DNA of 64,000 nt from Cordia subcordata (taxonomy: Eukaryota > Streptophyta > Magnoliopsida > Boraginales > Cordiaceae). The position numbers were made by a program, and so were the translations under genes. The first letter of the stretch is position 1, and each line of letters opens with the position of its first letter. Under the pieces are notes generated by a model. That model did not search any database. It saw only the letters and a program-made list of their open reading frames with translations, and was not told the DNA's origin. Of this stretch, positions 33,243-44,963 are shown one piece after another. The stretch covers positions 1,054,001 through 1,118,000 of the forward strand of contig JAPTOF010000025.1 in the NCBI GenBank assembly GCA_028554755.1, given 5' to 3'.

Positions 33243-34939
33243 TATTAGTACCAAGATTGCTACAACACATGCTATAGGTTATCATGCTTTAAAAATTTTA
33301 TTAAAAGCAAATGTAATATGGTGGCAAAAAAAGCAATGAAAAACATATTGGCACATATAAACACAACATGGTATAAACATAGAATCAAGAAGATGAAGTT
33401 ATATATCTTCAAAGGCTAGTAGATGTAAGTGGATGATCTCTTTGCTTTGCAGAAGCTTCACCAAACAGCCTCTCTATTAATCTTCTTCACTATGAAAGCT
33501 AATAGCTTCCAATAGCTTGGATGTATAGTGCTATATAGTGGGCAAGCACTTACGAAAGCTAATAACAAAGATCTATGCAGTAATGTGTGTTCTAGATGTG
33601 CTATGTGAAAATTCCTACACACCTATTCTAAAATTGCAAAGAGACTCAAGTGGGTCTTGTTATAATCTCACTATATATACTGTATAACAACCCTAATTAG
33701 GTAAGGTCCTAGAAACAATGAAGTTTCTAACTATACCCTTTCTAAAAATATCAGATTCCTTGCGACCCACTTGTCCTATTAAGATGCCCATAAATTTAGT
33801 AAGGGAAAAATGGATAAAATCCCTTTTTCCTTTATCCTAAATCTATATCACAACAAAGTAACCACATGATTAGACTATCTCAATTAGTTACATCCAATTG
33901 GAAATATGATTAATGAAGTGACCAAAAAACATAATTACCCTTGGCTCTCAAAATGACCAAAATAACTGTGCCACCAAGTTGGCAATATCAAGGCCATTTT
34001 GACCTTGGTCTATTTCCATCAAAGGACCAAAGTCATACTCCAATGATAATTATTGGTTAAGCAGGAATAGGTCACACAAGTAACCACTGCCATTGACCAA
34101 TTGAGTGAAATGACCAAAATAGCCCTCTATGTATACCCATAGTCAAGGCTAGTCATTTCAAGTACTGTCAGCTTCAAGCCTATACCTAGAACCTTAGAAT
34201 CTCTAGTCCAAGAAGTGATCACAAATTAGTCATGGATCTGTTGATCCAAGAAGTGACCCATAAGTCAAATGACCGATACACACCCAAGGGATAATATCAC
34301 GAGATCTAGATTTATGATAACTAATAGCACAAAACCAAATGGGCACATAGACTCTGTTGTCGCATATGCATGTCCCAATTAATTAGAATACAACACCCAA
34401 TGTATAAGGCAAACAATCTTATCACACAAGACCTCTCCTTATAGTATATCAAAGTGTTACACCCTAACTTTGTAAGTTCATCCACATACGCTCAAGATTA
34501 AAAGCATTGGTTACTCGAGTAGTGACTATCTTGTCCTCTATATATGATGGCATGGGTCCAGAAGACATATTCATGGTAGTCCTGTCCAATGCGTGACACA
34601 TGTACTAGAAATGAAGTCAGAAAATACCCTCCAATAACCTAGGTAGATCACCCCTATCGGGAGACTCGCCCACTATAGCCTTATCCTTGTAGAGCACCAA
34701 ACATTACCATCTCGCTGTGGACACTTTTATGATATATCCAAAACTGGACTTGGACCTTCTGTGTGTCCAGCCTCACTATGCACCCAAGTCATTGGACTAT
34801 ATCATTAGACCTTTACACAATGTATCACACATATATACTGGAGATAATATATGTAAGAAATACTCATAAACATAAACAATGATCAAATGTCTAGCTTAAT
34901 ATCTATGTATAAGTGGTCCTTTGGGCATGCAATCCCAAT
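33243..34939 (-). repeat. Family-2 LTR, 5' LTR of copia P
   Basis: About 1.7 kb. The inner end lies next to the primer site. The outer end (TATTGGGATT in element sense) is assigned by similarity to family 1 LTR ends. The same sequence recurs in reverse orientation at 34940-36132 and 36155-38066. A TATA-like CAGTATATATAG lies near 33670. Confidence 0.8.
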
Positions 34940-36132
34940 AGCATATGCAACTGCAGAGTTTATGTTGCCCCTTGGATTTGTCCTGCTGGTCATCACTAAA
35001 CTAGACATAGTGATATTACCCTTTAAGTGTATATCGATCAGTTGGCTTGTGGGTTGCTCCCCAAATCAAGAGATCTATGTCCAGTTGGTGGTCACTATTT
35101 TGGACTATAAATTTCAAGGTTCGAAATGTAGTCTTGGAAGGTGTGGTAAATGTTTGGACTAGCCTTAACTATAGGTATACACAGAGAGACGTTTTGGTCA
35201 TTTCCCCCAATTGGTCAAAGACAGAGGTTTCTTCATATAACAAGCTCCTGCTTAGCTAGTAACTATCCTAGGAGTGTAACTTTAGACTTTTGGTGGAGTA
35301 GACTGAAGTCAAAATGGTCACAGTGTCTCCAAAGTGGTGGCAAAGGCATTTTGGTCATTTTGGGAGCCAAGGTAATTACGTCTTTTGGTTCCTTCACTAG
35401 CCACTACTCTATTAGATACATAATTAAGGAATTAAATATGTGGGTTGCTTAATTAATATATAAGTTTGCAATATTACGAATGGATGCTTATTTGGGTCTG
35501 CTTAATATAACGCATAAATATCTTAATTTGATAAGCAAGGATCACATAGGAGATATTTAATGTGTGCATGATATACAATATTTGGGTGTCCTTATCCCAA
35601 AAGAATATTCCTTATCTAGAAAGTTTAAGGAAGGGTATTTAGGCAATTTATGATATTTCTTGAACCTTATTCATTTTAGGGTTACTTAGTACTATATATA
35701 GTATTAGATAGGCAAGACCCAATTTTTTAGCCTCTTTGAATATTTTCTCTTCTTAGTGTGTGTGTGTAGGAATTTTCACACACTAACACCAAGAACACAC
35801 ACTAAATCTTATTTCCTCAATTTACCCTATAATCTAGCTTGCCCACTATATAGCTAAGTGTATCCAAGCTATAAGGTGAAGGATATAGTGGAGAAAAAAC
35901 CACTAGAAGGATATTTCGAGGAATATTTAGTGCAAAAAGAACATTTGTAATCGTTTCACACTACAAGGGTAATGATATCTTCATCTATACTCGTTTATCT
36001 TTGTGTGGTTATATTGACATATGTGTATAGCGTGGTTTATGCCATTTTCCACAGCCATATCTTAATTATGGATTTAAAAATTGAAAATTCGAAACTTAAT
36101 CTTGCATGCAGTAATAGCCATTAGATCCAACA
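34940..36132 (+). repeat. Family-2 LTR remnant in opposite orientation, 5' part missing
   Basis: It starts abruptly at 'gcatatgcaactgcagag', matching the inside of the copia P LTR, and runs to the LTR end TCCAACA at 36132, followed by TTGGATATATCA, which may be a decayed TGGTATCA primer site. It joins the copia P LTR head to head at 34939/34940. Confidence 0.75.
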
Positions 36133-36154
36133 TTGGATATATCATAAAATATTT

Positions 36155-36352
36155 TCATAGCCAGATGGTAGTGTTGAACGCTTTACTGGAATACAGTTAT
36201 AGTGCACGAGTCTCCTGATAAGGGTGATCTACCTGGGTTATTGGAGGGTCTTTTCGGATTTCGCTCCTAATACGTGTGCCAGGCATTAGACAGGACTACT
36301 GTGAGTATGTCTTTTAGAGTCATGCCATCATATGTGGATGAACTAAGAAAGT
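36155..36352 (+). repeat. Family-2 LTR, left piece of the interrupted third copy
   Basis: It corresponds in reverse to about 34500-34745 of the copia P LTR ('gtctcctgataagggtgatctacct', 'gccatcatatgtggatgaact'). It continues at 36951 after an unrelated insert. Confidence 0.7.
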
Positions 36353-36950
36353 TTCAGTGGATTTAGGGTTTAGGGAAATGGGTATGTGAAATAGTAGGTG
36401 TTCTTGTTTTAGAAAATGCTAAAAAGATGCTTAAATGAGCTAAAATCGCGCAGGGCTGGGGGACTAGCCATGAGACCGGCCTTGGGGGTAGGTCGACTGA
36501 CCTTAGGAGTTTGTCGACCATCCTAATGTGCTTGCTCTCTAACTTGGCCAGAGGCCTAGGCCGGTCAACTTGCCGAGGGTTAAGGTTGGCCAGCCTCCCC
36601 TGTATCTTGGCCCGATTTTGCTTCTCACGAGGCGATTTCTTCCCAGGTACTTCGATCTTTATCTGGCCACTTCCAAATACACTTTTTTTCATTCCTTTAT
36701 GTCCAAAAAACCTTTGGCTTTGATCCACATCCCAATTTCCTTCAATCAAGCTAAAATCATCTCTCTGGATCTCACCTAAAACTAGCAATAAACACACATT
36801 AGTGTAGCATTTAAGTCCTAACTTCAACTATGAATATGTAAACCTTAATATGTACAAGTATGACCTAAATACGATACTAATACACCAAATGAAGTACAAA
36901 GCACCTCAAAATAAGTATGTGCATATAATGCACAAGCACATACAAAACCA
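36353..36950. other. GC-richer insert within a family-2 LTR
   Basis: About 600 bp replace roughly 100-150 bp of LTR. It is richer in G+C than its surroundings and carries several versions of GGTCGAC/GGTCAAC ('ggtcgactgacc', 'gtcgaccatcc', 'ccggtcaacttg'). A 154-codon open frame lies on the minus strand (36827-36363), with LNPRQVDRPRPLAKLESK and similar. Repeated composition rather than protein signal dominates, so I do not call it a gene. Similar motifs occur in the copia IV leader at about 46070-46100. Confidence 0.45.
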
Positions 36951-38066
36951 ACACATCATGCCCCCTTGGATTTGCACTATTGGTCATCATAAATCTAGAT
37001 CTAGTGATATTACCCCTAATATTACCCTTTAGGGGTATATCGGTCATTTGGCTTGTGGGTCGCTCCCTAGATCAAGAGAAATAACTAGTTGGTGATCATT
37101 TCTTGGACTAGAGATTCCAAGGTTCCAGATGTAGTCTTGGAGGTGATGGTACTTAAAAGGACTGACATTGACTACGGGTATTCATAGAGGGGTATTTTGG
37201 TCATTTCACTCAGTTAGTCAACTTGATATGACTTGTTCTCGCTAGCTAGTAATTATCCTTAAAGTACAGCTTTGGTCTTTTGGTGGAAACAGACCAAGGT
37301 CAAAATAACCTTGATGTCGCCAAAGTGGTAGTAAGGGCATTTTGGTCATTTTAAGAGCCAAGGGTAATTATGTCTTTTGGTCCTTTCACTAATCATGTTT
37401 CCAATTAGATATAACTAATTGAGGTCATCTAATTATATGTATGCTTTTTTGAGATATAGATTTAGCTTAAAGGAAAAAAGGATCTTATCCAAGTTTTTCC
37501 TTACTAAATTTATGGGGCATTTCAATAAGACAAGCGGGTCCCACATGAAATTAGATATTACGGACTAAGAAAGAGAAAGGAATACCATGGAAATCTTATC
37601 CATAAGGCATATCCCATTTCTAGAAAGGGTAAAGAAGAGGTATAGTTGGAAACAACATTATTCCTCAGATCTTCCCTAATTAGGATTGTTATGCACTATA
37701 AATAGTGAAATTATAACAAGTCCCATTTGAGTCTCTTTGCTATTTTAGAATAGATCTTCACTCATAGCTTTCCTAAGTGCTTGCCCACTATATAGCACTG
37801 CATATCCAAGCTATTGAAAAGTGATTATAGTGAAGAAAATCAATTAGGAGGCTATTTGGTGAAGCTTTTGCAAAGCAAAGAGACCATCTTCTTACAAGCC
37901 TTTGAAGGTATATCACCTTATTATCTTGTTTCTATATTTATATCATGTTGTGCTTACATGTACAAATAAGTTTGATTGCTATTTCTGCTACCATATTAGA
38001 TTTGCCTTTAAATTTTTTGAAGTATGATAATCTATAGCCTATGCTATAGCAATCTTGGTCCTTACA
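36951..38066 (+). repeat. Family-2 LTR, right piece of the interrupted third copy
   Basis: It runs parallel to 34955-36132 and, in reverse, to 34340-33243, ending 'gcaatcttggtccttaca' at 38066. CACTATAAATAGTG at about 37691-37704 is a likely TATA box, where the 34940 copy has ACTATATATAGT. Confidence 0.8.
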
Positions 38067-38465
38067 TTATTGTCTCTACCTCTTTTATATTATTTAGTTA
38101 TTTTTCTCTCTCTATCAAATCCTTTCTTTTTACTAATTTTATTTTGCCTATATCTTTCATATTTGTAGTTACTTTTTATAACACGCAACCCAATTTTCTT
38201 TTATTATCTCTACCTCCATGCATCAAATTCATTCTCTTTACTAATTTTATTGCTTCTACCTCTTTGATAATTTGTAGTGAACACTGATTCTAATTTTTAT
38301 TCACAGTCTCTATTTCTTTCATATTTTCTAATTATTTTTCATAGCAGCAAGTCCAATTTTAATCAAAGGTTTTCATTCACTGGACAACAATGTGTTTTCA
38401 CAACAGAATAAAAATGTGGTAATATATTATAGTTTTAGGAAATTAAAATGTGATAACTAGAAACC
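38067..38465. other. Pyrimidine-rich non-coding segment
   Basis: Plus-strand T/C-rich sequence with loosely repeated phrases ('ctctacctc', 'tactaattttatt', 'ttgtagt'), possibly an old 100-120 bp tandem repeat. No gene seen. Confidence 0.4.
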
Positions 38466-39188
38466 TAGGGCTCGTTTAGCATTGCTGTTTAAATCTACTA
38501 TTGATGTTGCGGTTGTGGTTGCAGTTGTTGTTGCGGTTAAGTAAATTGTTTTACTGTTTAGTAAAAAAATATAAAATTGTTGTAGATAAAAAAGTAGTTG
38601 ATAAGTTGTTTGGCTAAAATTGCTGGGTAAAGTCTTGTTTATGATTATTTATTTATTTATTTATTATATTCTAATTTTTTACCTTATAAATTTTATTATT
38701 TGTAATTTTTTAAAATTTAAAATTTTAACATTTAATTTTATTATTTTTTAATTTTTTAATTTTTTAATTTTTATTTTAAGTTTTTATTTTTTAATTTTTA
38801 ATTTTTAATTTTTTAATTTTTTAATTTTTCATATTTAAATTTTTTATTTTTTAATTTTAAATTTTTTAATTTGTTAATCTTTAAACTTTTTAATTTTTAA
38901 TTTTTATTTTTATTTACATTTTTATTTTTATTTTTATAATTTTAAATTTTTTAATTTTATTTAAATAATATATTTAATATATAATTATAAATGAGTATGT
39001 TGTAATAGTTATACTTAATAAAGTGTATATGATTTGTAAAATGCAATTTGAGAAAAAGAAGCATAATTGATACACTATTTTGGTTCACTCAAAACTCAGT
39101 TTTGTCCGTAACCAAATATCCCATGCACCGGCCTTTTTGTGAAACCAACTTTTTTACCTTGTTGAACCTTAATGCCAAATAGGCTCTA
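38466..39188. mobile_element. hAT-like MITE with low-complexity AT core
   Basis: The left end AGGGCTCGTTTAGCATTGCT and the right end AATGCCAAATAGGCTCTA are imperfect inverted repeats (about 13 of 19 positions). GGGCTCGTTTGG-like ends and a 'gttgcggttgtggttgcagttg' subterminal stretch are typical of plant hAT MITEs. A convincing 8-bp target duplication is not visible. The core at about 38640-38985 is almost pure A/T. Confidence 0.55.
38640..38985. repeat. AT low-complexity tract inside the MITE
   Basis: Runs of T4-7 separated by AA (ttttttaatttttt) and some ATTT repeats, over 300 bp, probably expanded by slippage. Confidence 0.8.
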
Positions 39189-39252
39189 AGAATGTCAACC
39201 GTAGATCAAATTGAATTCTAGCATCCTTTTTGATTTGCTGACTAGAACACGA

Positions 39253-41126
39253 TGTAGGATCGATAATATTACATGTGGTCTATCTTAGTCTATATTTTCA
39301 AAAAATTCTACCAAGAAAACATGCTAGGAAAATAAAATAACCACATAACACACACACACAAGAACATGCTTAAGAACATATAGAACATAACTAGTATTTG
39401 CAAAATATGTAAAGCTAACCTCTTGAAGTGTAGGGCCTTTGATGAAGCTAAAACCGTCACGAGCTTTATTCCCACTCACGTACAAGGCCCCTAAAAAAAT
39501 TTTTACTATAAGGGTGGCGCAATATGCAACTCCGTAGTCTTCTTCCCTATGGTTAAAGAGACTTATCTTAAGAGAATAACCGCTTGTGTGGGAAGAGGCA
39601 AAGCAATATGCTCTTGAAAATCTACAGCCAAAAAACCACACAATAAGTGTGTACTATATGTTGCAATATTCTCTTGCCAAAATGGAACAGATCAACTATA
39701 AAATTTTTTGGATGCTATAAATGGTTTAAGGTCTTGCCTATTTATAGAAAATGTTTGGCACCTAAACCTTGTAAACTTTCCATGTGGGAAACTTTTTTTT
39801 AGTAGTAAATGTTTGCCACATATCATGGATGTTACTTGTACAATTTGAATTCTTTATGGAGTAACTTTTTAGCACATGTCTTGGAAGATTGGCCCAAGCC
39901 CAACACATAGTCCATAATCCATATGGAGGCCCAAGCCTAATAAGAAACCATCCAAACCAAATTAGGTTATCTTGGACTCTAAAGAAAGCCCAAATCCAAT
40001 TCCAAGATTTGGCCCAATAACACTATTACCACAATATGGAATTTGCTCTTTCAAGATTCCTCTCTCAAAGTCATTTCAACTAAGGAAGGTACCAAGAAGA
40101 CACAATTAACATTGGCTTCCAAAAATAATAAAAAATGTCCTTGCCCGATCTAGGCGACATAATAATTATTTTTAACTCCGATCTATTCCACCATAAAATC
40201 AAAGTTGTACTCCAAGAATAATTGCTATTACCCAAAAGCTTATCACAAAAGAATGTGAACTTTGTCTTTGATCTACTAAATAACCAATCATAATGCCCCT
40301 CTATGTATACCTATAACTAAGGCCAGTCCTTTGGCCCGTGTACTATCACCTCCTTAGATGCAACTTTTCTTTTGGGTCTCTTGTCCTATTGCCAACCATC
40401 CTTGGTCATAGAATCTCTTGATCTCGGGAGCAACCCTTAAGCCATATGACCGATACACCCATAGAGGTAGTATCACTAGATTTAGATTTGGATGATAAAT
40501 ATGGAAAATCCCAAAGGGGACACATAGATTTTATATTGCATATGCATATTCCAATTAATTAGAACTTAACACTCAATGCATAAGGCTGTTGATCTTAATA
40601 AAGTAAGATCTCACTCACAGTGAATCATAGTACCAAATCTTAACTTCATTAGTTCATTCATATATGCTCAAGATTAAGAGCAATGATCATTTAGTAGCAG
40701 TGAGTATCTTGTTTTCTTTCTTTGATAGTACGTCTCTAGAAAACATACTCACAATGGTCCTATCAAATACGTGACACACGTACTATTGAGACAAATCCAG
40801 AAAGTCCTCTAATGACCTAGGTAGATCACCATCAATGAGAAAACTTGCTTAATATAACCTTATCCGGGTAGAGTGCCCAACACTACCATTCGGTTACGAA
40901 CTCAATTTATGACGTGACTAAATCTAGACTTGGACCCATTATGCATCCAGCCTCATTGCACACCTAAATCATTTGTTCAAGTCAAGGGACCTTTATATAT
41001 ACATCAATAAAATATACCAGAGATAATATGTAAGAAACTCATAATGTCATTTAACAAAATGATTATAAATTGTTTAACATCCAAAATGTCAATACAAGTG
41101 AGCTTTAGGGTATACCATTCCTAACA
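39253..41126 (-). repeat. 3' LTR of copia IV
   Basis: Plus-strand ends TGTAGGATCG and CCTAACA, 1874 bp. TATA candidate at 39738-39747. It has a single copy of the 31-bp unit that is triplicated in the 5' LTR (near 39828-39858). Confidence 0.9.
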
Positions 41127-41138
41127 ATCTCCCACTTG
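41127..41138 (-). other. Polypurine tract of copia IV
   Basis: AAGTGGGAGAT in element sense, directly before the 3' LTR. Same as in copia I and II. Confidence 0.75.
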
Positions 41139-41140
41139 CA

Positions 41141-42650
41141 CTAAAGATCATGTCTGCACAACCTAATACCCATAGACTCTAAATGTGCGGTAGACATTTT
41201 CTTTGGAAGAGTCTTTGTAAATGGGTCCGGCAGGTTTTCCGCTGAAGCTATCTTTTCAACTACAACATCTCCTCTCTGGATAAGCTCACGGATCAAATGA
41301 TATCTCTGTTCAATATGTTTACCCTTTTTGTGATTCCTGGGCTCCTTACACTGTGAGACAACACCATTGTTGTAGCAATACAATTTTATCGATCCATGAA
41401 CTACCGACACAACCTCTAGGTTGAAAAGGAACTTTCTTAGCCATACTACCTCTTTCGTAGCCTCAGATGCTGCTACATACTCGGCCTCCATGGTAGAGTC
41501 AGTAATACAATTTTGCTTCACACTTCTCCATGAAATAGCTCCTCCTGATAGAGTGAAAACATATCCAGAAGTAGACTTCCTGGAATCTCTGTTGGACTGG
41601 AAATCCGAGTCTGTATAGGCTAATGGCATTAGATCCTTTGTATGGTATTCTAGCACATAATCCTTAATCCCTTGTAGGAACTTGAATATATGCTTAACTG
41701 CGACCCAATGTGCCGTTCCAAGGTTTGACTGATATCTACTAACCATGCCAACAGCAAAGCAGATATCTCGAGATAGATAAACTCCATGTCTAGAAGGTAA
41801 TGTGGCCTTCTTAAAGTTTTGTATGTTAAACTTGACCATTTCTTCTCAATAAATGAAGCTTGAGATAGGGCTAGCCTTCCATTCTTATGATCTCGCATAA
41901 GCTTGATCCCTAGAACATAACTAGCTCCTCCTAAATCCTTTCTTTGAAATTGAGTAGAAAGCCAAACCTTGATGGATGATAACATCCCCACATCATTTCC
42001 AATAAGTAGGTTATCATCCATATACAGAACCAAAAAATCTATAGCATTTCCATTAGGCCTCTTATACATGCAAGGTTCATCAATATTTTGATCAAAACCA
42101 TAAGATTTAATCACACGATCAAATTTGATGTTCCATGCTCTAGATGTTTGCTTTAATCCATAAATGGACTTTTTTTAAACTTACAAACCATATGTTCCTG
42201 ACCTTTTGGCAACACATCCATCTGGTTGTGTTATGTAAATGGTCTTGTCAGGCTCTCCATTAAAAAAAGCTATCTTGACGTTCATTTGCCATATCTTGTA
42301 GTCATAATGACATGCGATAGCAAAAAGTATCCTGATGGATTTAAGCATGGCTACTGGTGAGAAAGTTTCCTTATAATTGATCCCTTCTTTCTTTCTGAGT
42401 ATAACCTTTTGCCACCAACCTTGCTTTAAAGGTTTCAACTTTTCCATCAACTCCTTTTTTTCTCTTGTAGACCCATTTGCACCATATAGGTTTTACCCCT
42501 TCAGGTGCAATTACAAGATCCCAGACTTTTTTAGAATACATAGATTCTAACTCTGAATCCATTGCCTTATGCCATTGGTCGGCATCTATATTTGAAACTA
42601 TTTCATCATAACTTGTGGGATCCACCACCTGATCCTCTGAAGAAGTTTGA
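41141..42650 (-). pseudogene. Copia IV reverse transcriptase and RNase H
   Basis: The RT N-part at 42628-42371 has WHKAMDSELESMYSKKVWDL and FKARLVAKGYTQK. It continues in another frame at 42450-42181 (FSPVAMLKSIRILFAIACHY, then AFFNGE). The active site is LYMDDNLLIGND near 42030, with M for the usual V. RNase H (41839-41141, 232 codons, open) has AYTDSDFQSN, EAEY and DPFTK. The second catalytic aspartate motif is LYCYNNG instead of LYCDNNG. Compared with copia I, 34 codons between LSRD and ICFAVG are missing in frame. Confidence 0.85.
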
Positions 42651-44060
42651 AAGGACTCTCCATAGTATTTATCAGGAGGCTTGGATATCCTCCCATTACG
42701 ATAAGGCTCTGATATATTAGGTGTAATATGCTATTCCTTTTCATTTATAGTTACCACAGGTGTTATTGGAGATTCTTGTGAAATCTCTTCTAGAACAACT
42801 TCAAAATCTGGTGTTTTCTAGATCATTTCACCATTCTCTAAGTATCTACCATGGATACTTATAAACACCTTTTGCTGCTTAGGATTATTAAAAATCTCAC
42901 CTCTGGTTCCCTTAGGATACCCAATAAAATAGCACAACTGAGATCTTGGTTCCAACTTTGATACATTACTATTAAGTACATAAGCTGGACAACCCCAAAT
43001 GTGGAGATGATTTAAACTAGGCTTATGTTCGGCCCACATTTCTTGTGGTGTCCTAGGTACTAATTTAGATGGTACCAAGTTCAAGATGTATGCAGCTGTC
43101 TCAAGGGCATAACCCCAAAAAGATAAAGGTAATGATGCATGACTCATCATTAACCTAGCCATATCTAATAGGGTGCGATTTCTTCTCTCTGGTACACCAT
43201 TTTGCTAGGGAATCCCTGGTGCAGTAAATTGAGACACAATCCCTTCTTGTGTAAGATAGTCTTTGAACTCACCCAAGAGGTATTCATCACCTTGATCAGA
43301 TCGAAGGGCTTTGATATGTTAATCTAATTTTTGCTCTACTTCAACTTTTAACTCTTTGAATTTCTCAAAGGATTTAGTCTTGTGTTGCATCAGATTTACA
43401 TTTCCAAACCTAGAGTAATCATCAATAAAGGTAATGAAATACTCATAACCTCCTCGTTTGCTCATAGGACTGCACATATCAGTATGAACCAATTCTAATA
43501 CTTCTTTGGCCCTTTCTCCTCTAGAAGAAAATGATCATTTGGTCATCTTTACTTTGAGGCAAGATTCACACGGAGGTAGATCTTCGAGATCTAATGAGCT
43601 AAGATGCCCATCCTCGAGTAATCTCCAAATTCGCTTTAGACAAATATGTCCTTAGTGTAGGTGCCAAAGATAAGTATCATTGGTCAAAGAAACCTTTCTT
43701 TTCTAGGAATTAGTTCATTCTATATTATGCAATGAATTTGTAATAGGTTTCATATAGAGCAAGTTATCATGCATGCTACCAGAATAGATAGTATTTCCAT
43801 CTTTACTGATATCAACACCAAAATGGAAATTAATGCAAAAATTGTCTAATATTAATTATGAAATACAGATAAGGTTTTTACATACATCCAGAACATAATA
43901 AACATTGTTCAAAAATAACTTCCTATTACATGGAAAGTTTAAGCCTATTCCTCCCATTGCAGCAGCCCATACTTTTGCTCTGTTACCCATCCTCAAAGCA
44001 AATTCCCTTTAGCTAGTTCCTTGATTTCTTGAAACCAATGCAAAGAATTACAAATATAGT
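42651..44060 (-). pseudogene. Copia IV integrase and GAG-pre-integrase
   Basis: The C-terminal half of integrase is open at 43162-42818: ASLPLSFWGYALETAAYILN, then GCPAYVLNSNVSKLEPRSQL and FIGYPKGTRGEIFNNPKQ. The catalytic core and zinc-binding part (43163-43700) are recognisable but carry stops. The protease site near 44060 reads IVDSRATNYIC, preceded by a stop. Integrase would join cDNA ends to host DNA. Confidence 0.75.
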
Positions 44061-44963
44061 TTGTGGCTCTAGAGTCTACAATCTAAGGATCAGTAGAATC
44101 AACCACCAAATAGGTTTCAATGTAGAACAAAAGAGGTGTATCTATCTGGCCTTATGCCAAGTACTTTAGGCAATCCCTTGTCCAATGCCCTTTCTAGCCA
44201 TGCTTAAAGCATTTGTCCTTGGGCTTTTCACCTGTTAATTGTTTGGGTTGTTTGCCTTTTTACTTCTTTTTCCCTCAACCATATTTTTGCTTCCCCTTTC
44301 CTTTGAACTTTTTCCCTTTTGAGTTAAGTCCAGAAATGGATACTTGAACTATGCTTACGTGGCCCTTATTTTTTATTATGGTTTCTTCATCTAGGAGCTC
44401 TTTCATCAATTCTATCATATCCATGTTCGTCTTGCCATATGATAATTAAGCTTGAACTAGGTGTAAGATGGTGGTGCAGTCTCCAAAATCATGTCTGCCT
44501 TTGACTGTTCATTTATGTTTGCCCCAAGGATCTCAGCACTAATGAAGTAATCCATCATTTTGAGCATATGCTCCCTGACAGATGCTCCTTCTGCCATCCT
44601 TTGATTCATAATTTCTCTAAGAGCATCTTGACTTGTGGGCTTGCTCTTATCAATAAATATACCAGACAGTAAGGTTATGATTTCTTTTACAGTTTCCATA
44701 TGATGATGTTTGCTCTGCAAAATATCTGACATAGAAGCTATCATATAGCACTTGGCCATACTATTGGCCTTCTGCTATTTTGCCTTAACATCTTTCTAGG
44801 CTTCAGAAGAGTTTGCCTTTATAACAAGACAAGGAGTTGTTAAGACATACTTGTACTCATCTGCGTTGAGTACTATGTCCAATTTTCGTTCCTAGTCTAC
44901 AAAATTCGATCCAGTGAGCTTGTGCACTTTGAGAATTGTAGCTAGTGGACTGAACGAAGTCAT
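44061..44963 (-). pseudogene. Copia IV gag
   Basis: ATG at 44961-44963 (MTSFSPLATILKVHKLTGSN). The central region (44759-44457) reads AKCYMIASMSDILQSKHHHM, then GIFIDKSKPTSQDALREIMN and EGASVREHMLKMMDYF. A basic segment leads to a degraded knuckle (CFKHG, stop, KGHWTRDC) near 44200. The start is chosen by agreement with copia P. Frameshifts near 44780 and 44450 break it. Confidence 0.75.

Larger units (their letters stand above)
28855..34939 (-). mobile_element. Copia P: family-2 Ty1/copia element lacking its 3' end
   Basis: 5' LTR (33243-34939), iMet-type primer site, leader, gag (from 32406), protease, integrase, RT and part of RNase H up to 28855. The end of RNase H, PPT and 3' LTR are missing. 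Coding sequence is clearly related to family 1 but the LTR differs apart from scattered similarity. Numerous stops make it inactive. Confidence 0.85.

Noticed and set aside
33481..33800. Host promoter or gene start around TATATATA in LTR sequence
   Set aside because: These TATA-like sites are LTR core promoters repeated in the family; no host ORF follows.
36132..36150. TTGGATATATCA after the 34940-36132 LTR as a working tRNA primer site
   Set aside because: Only loosely like TGGTATCA and not followed by element internal sequence; mentioned as decayed at most.
36363..36827. 154-codon minus-strand ORF as a host gene
   Set aside because: Composition follows the repeated GTCGAC motifs, no domain is recognisable and it sits inside an LTR insert. 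Kept only as an unassigned segment.
38067..38465. A true satellite array
   Set aside because: Phrase repeats are too irregular in spacing and sequence to define a unit by eye.
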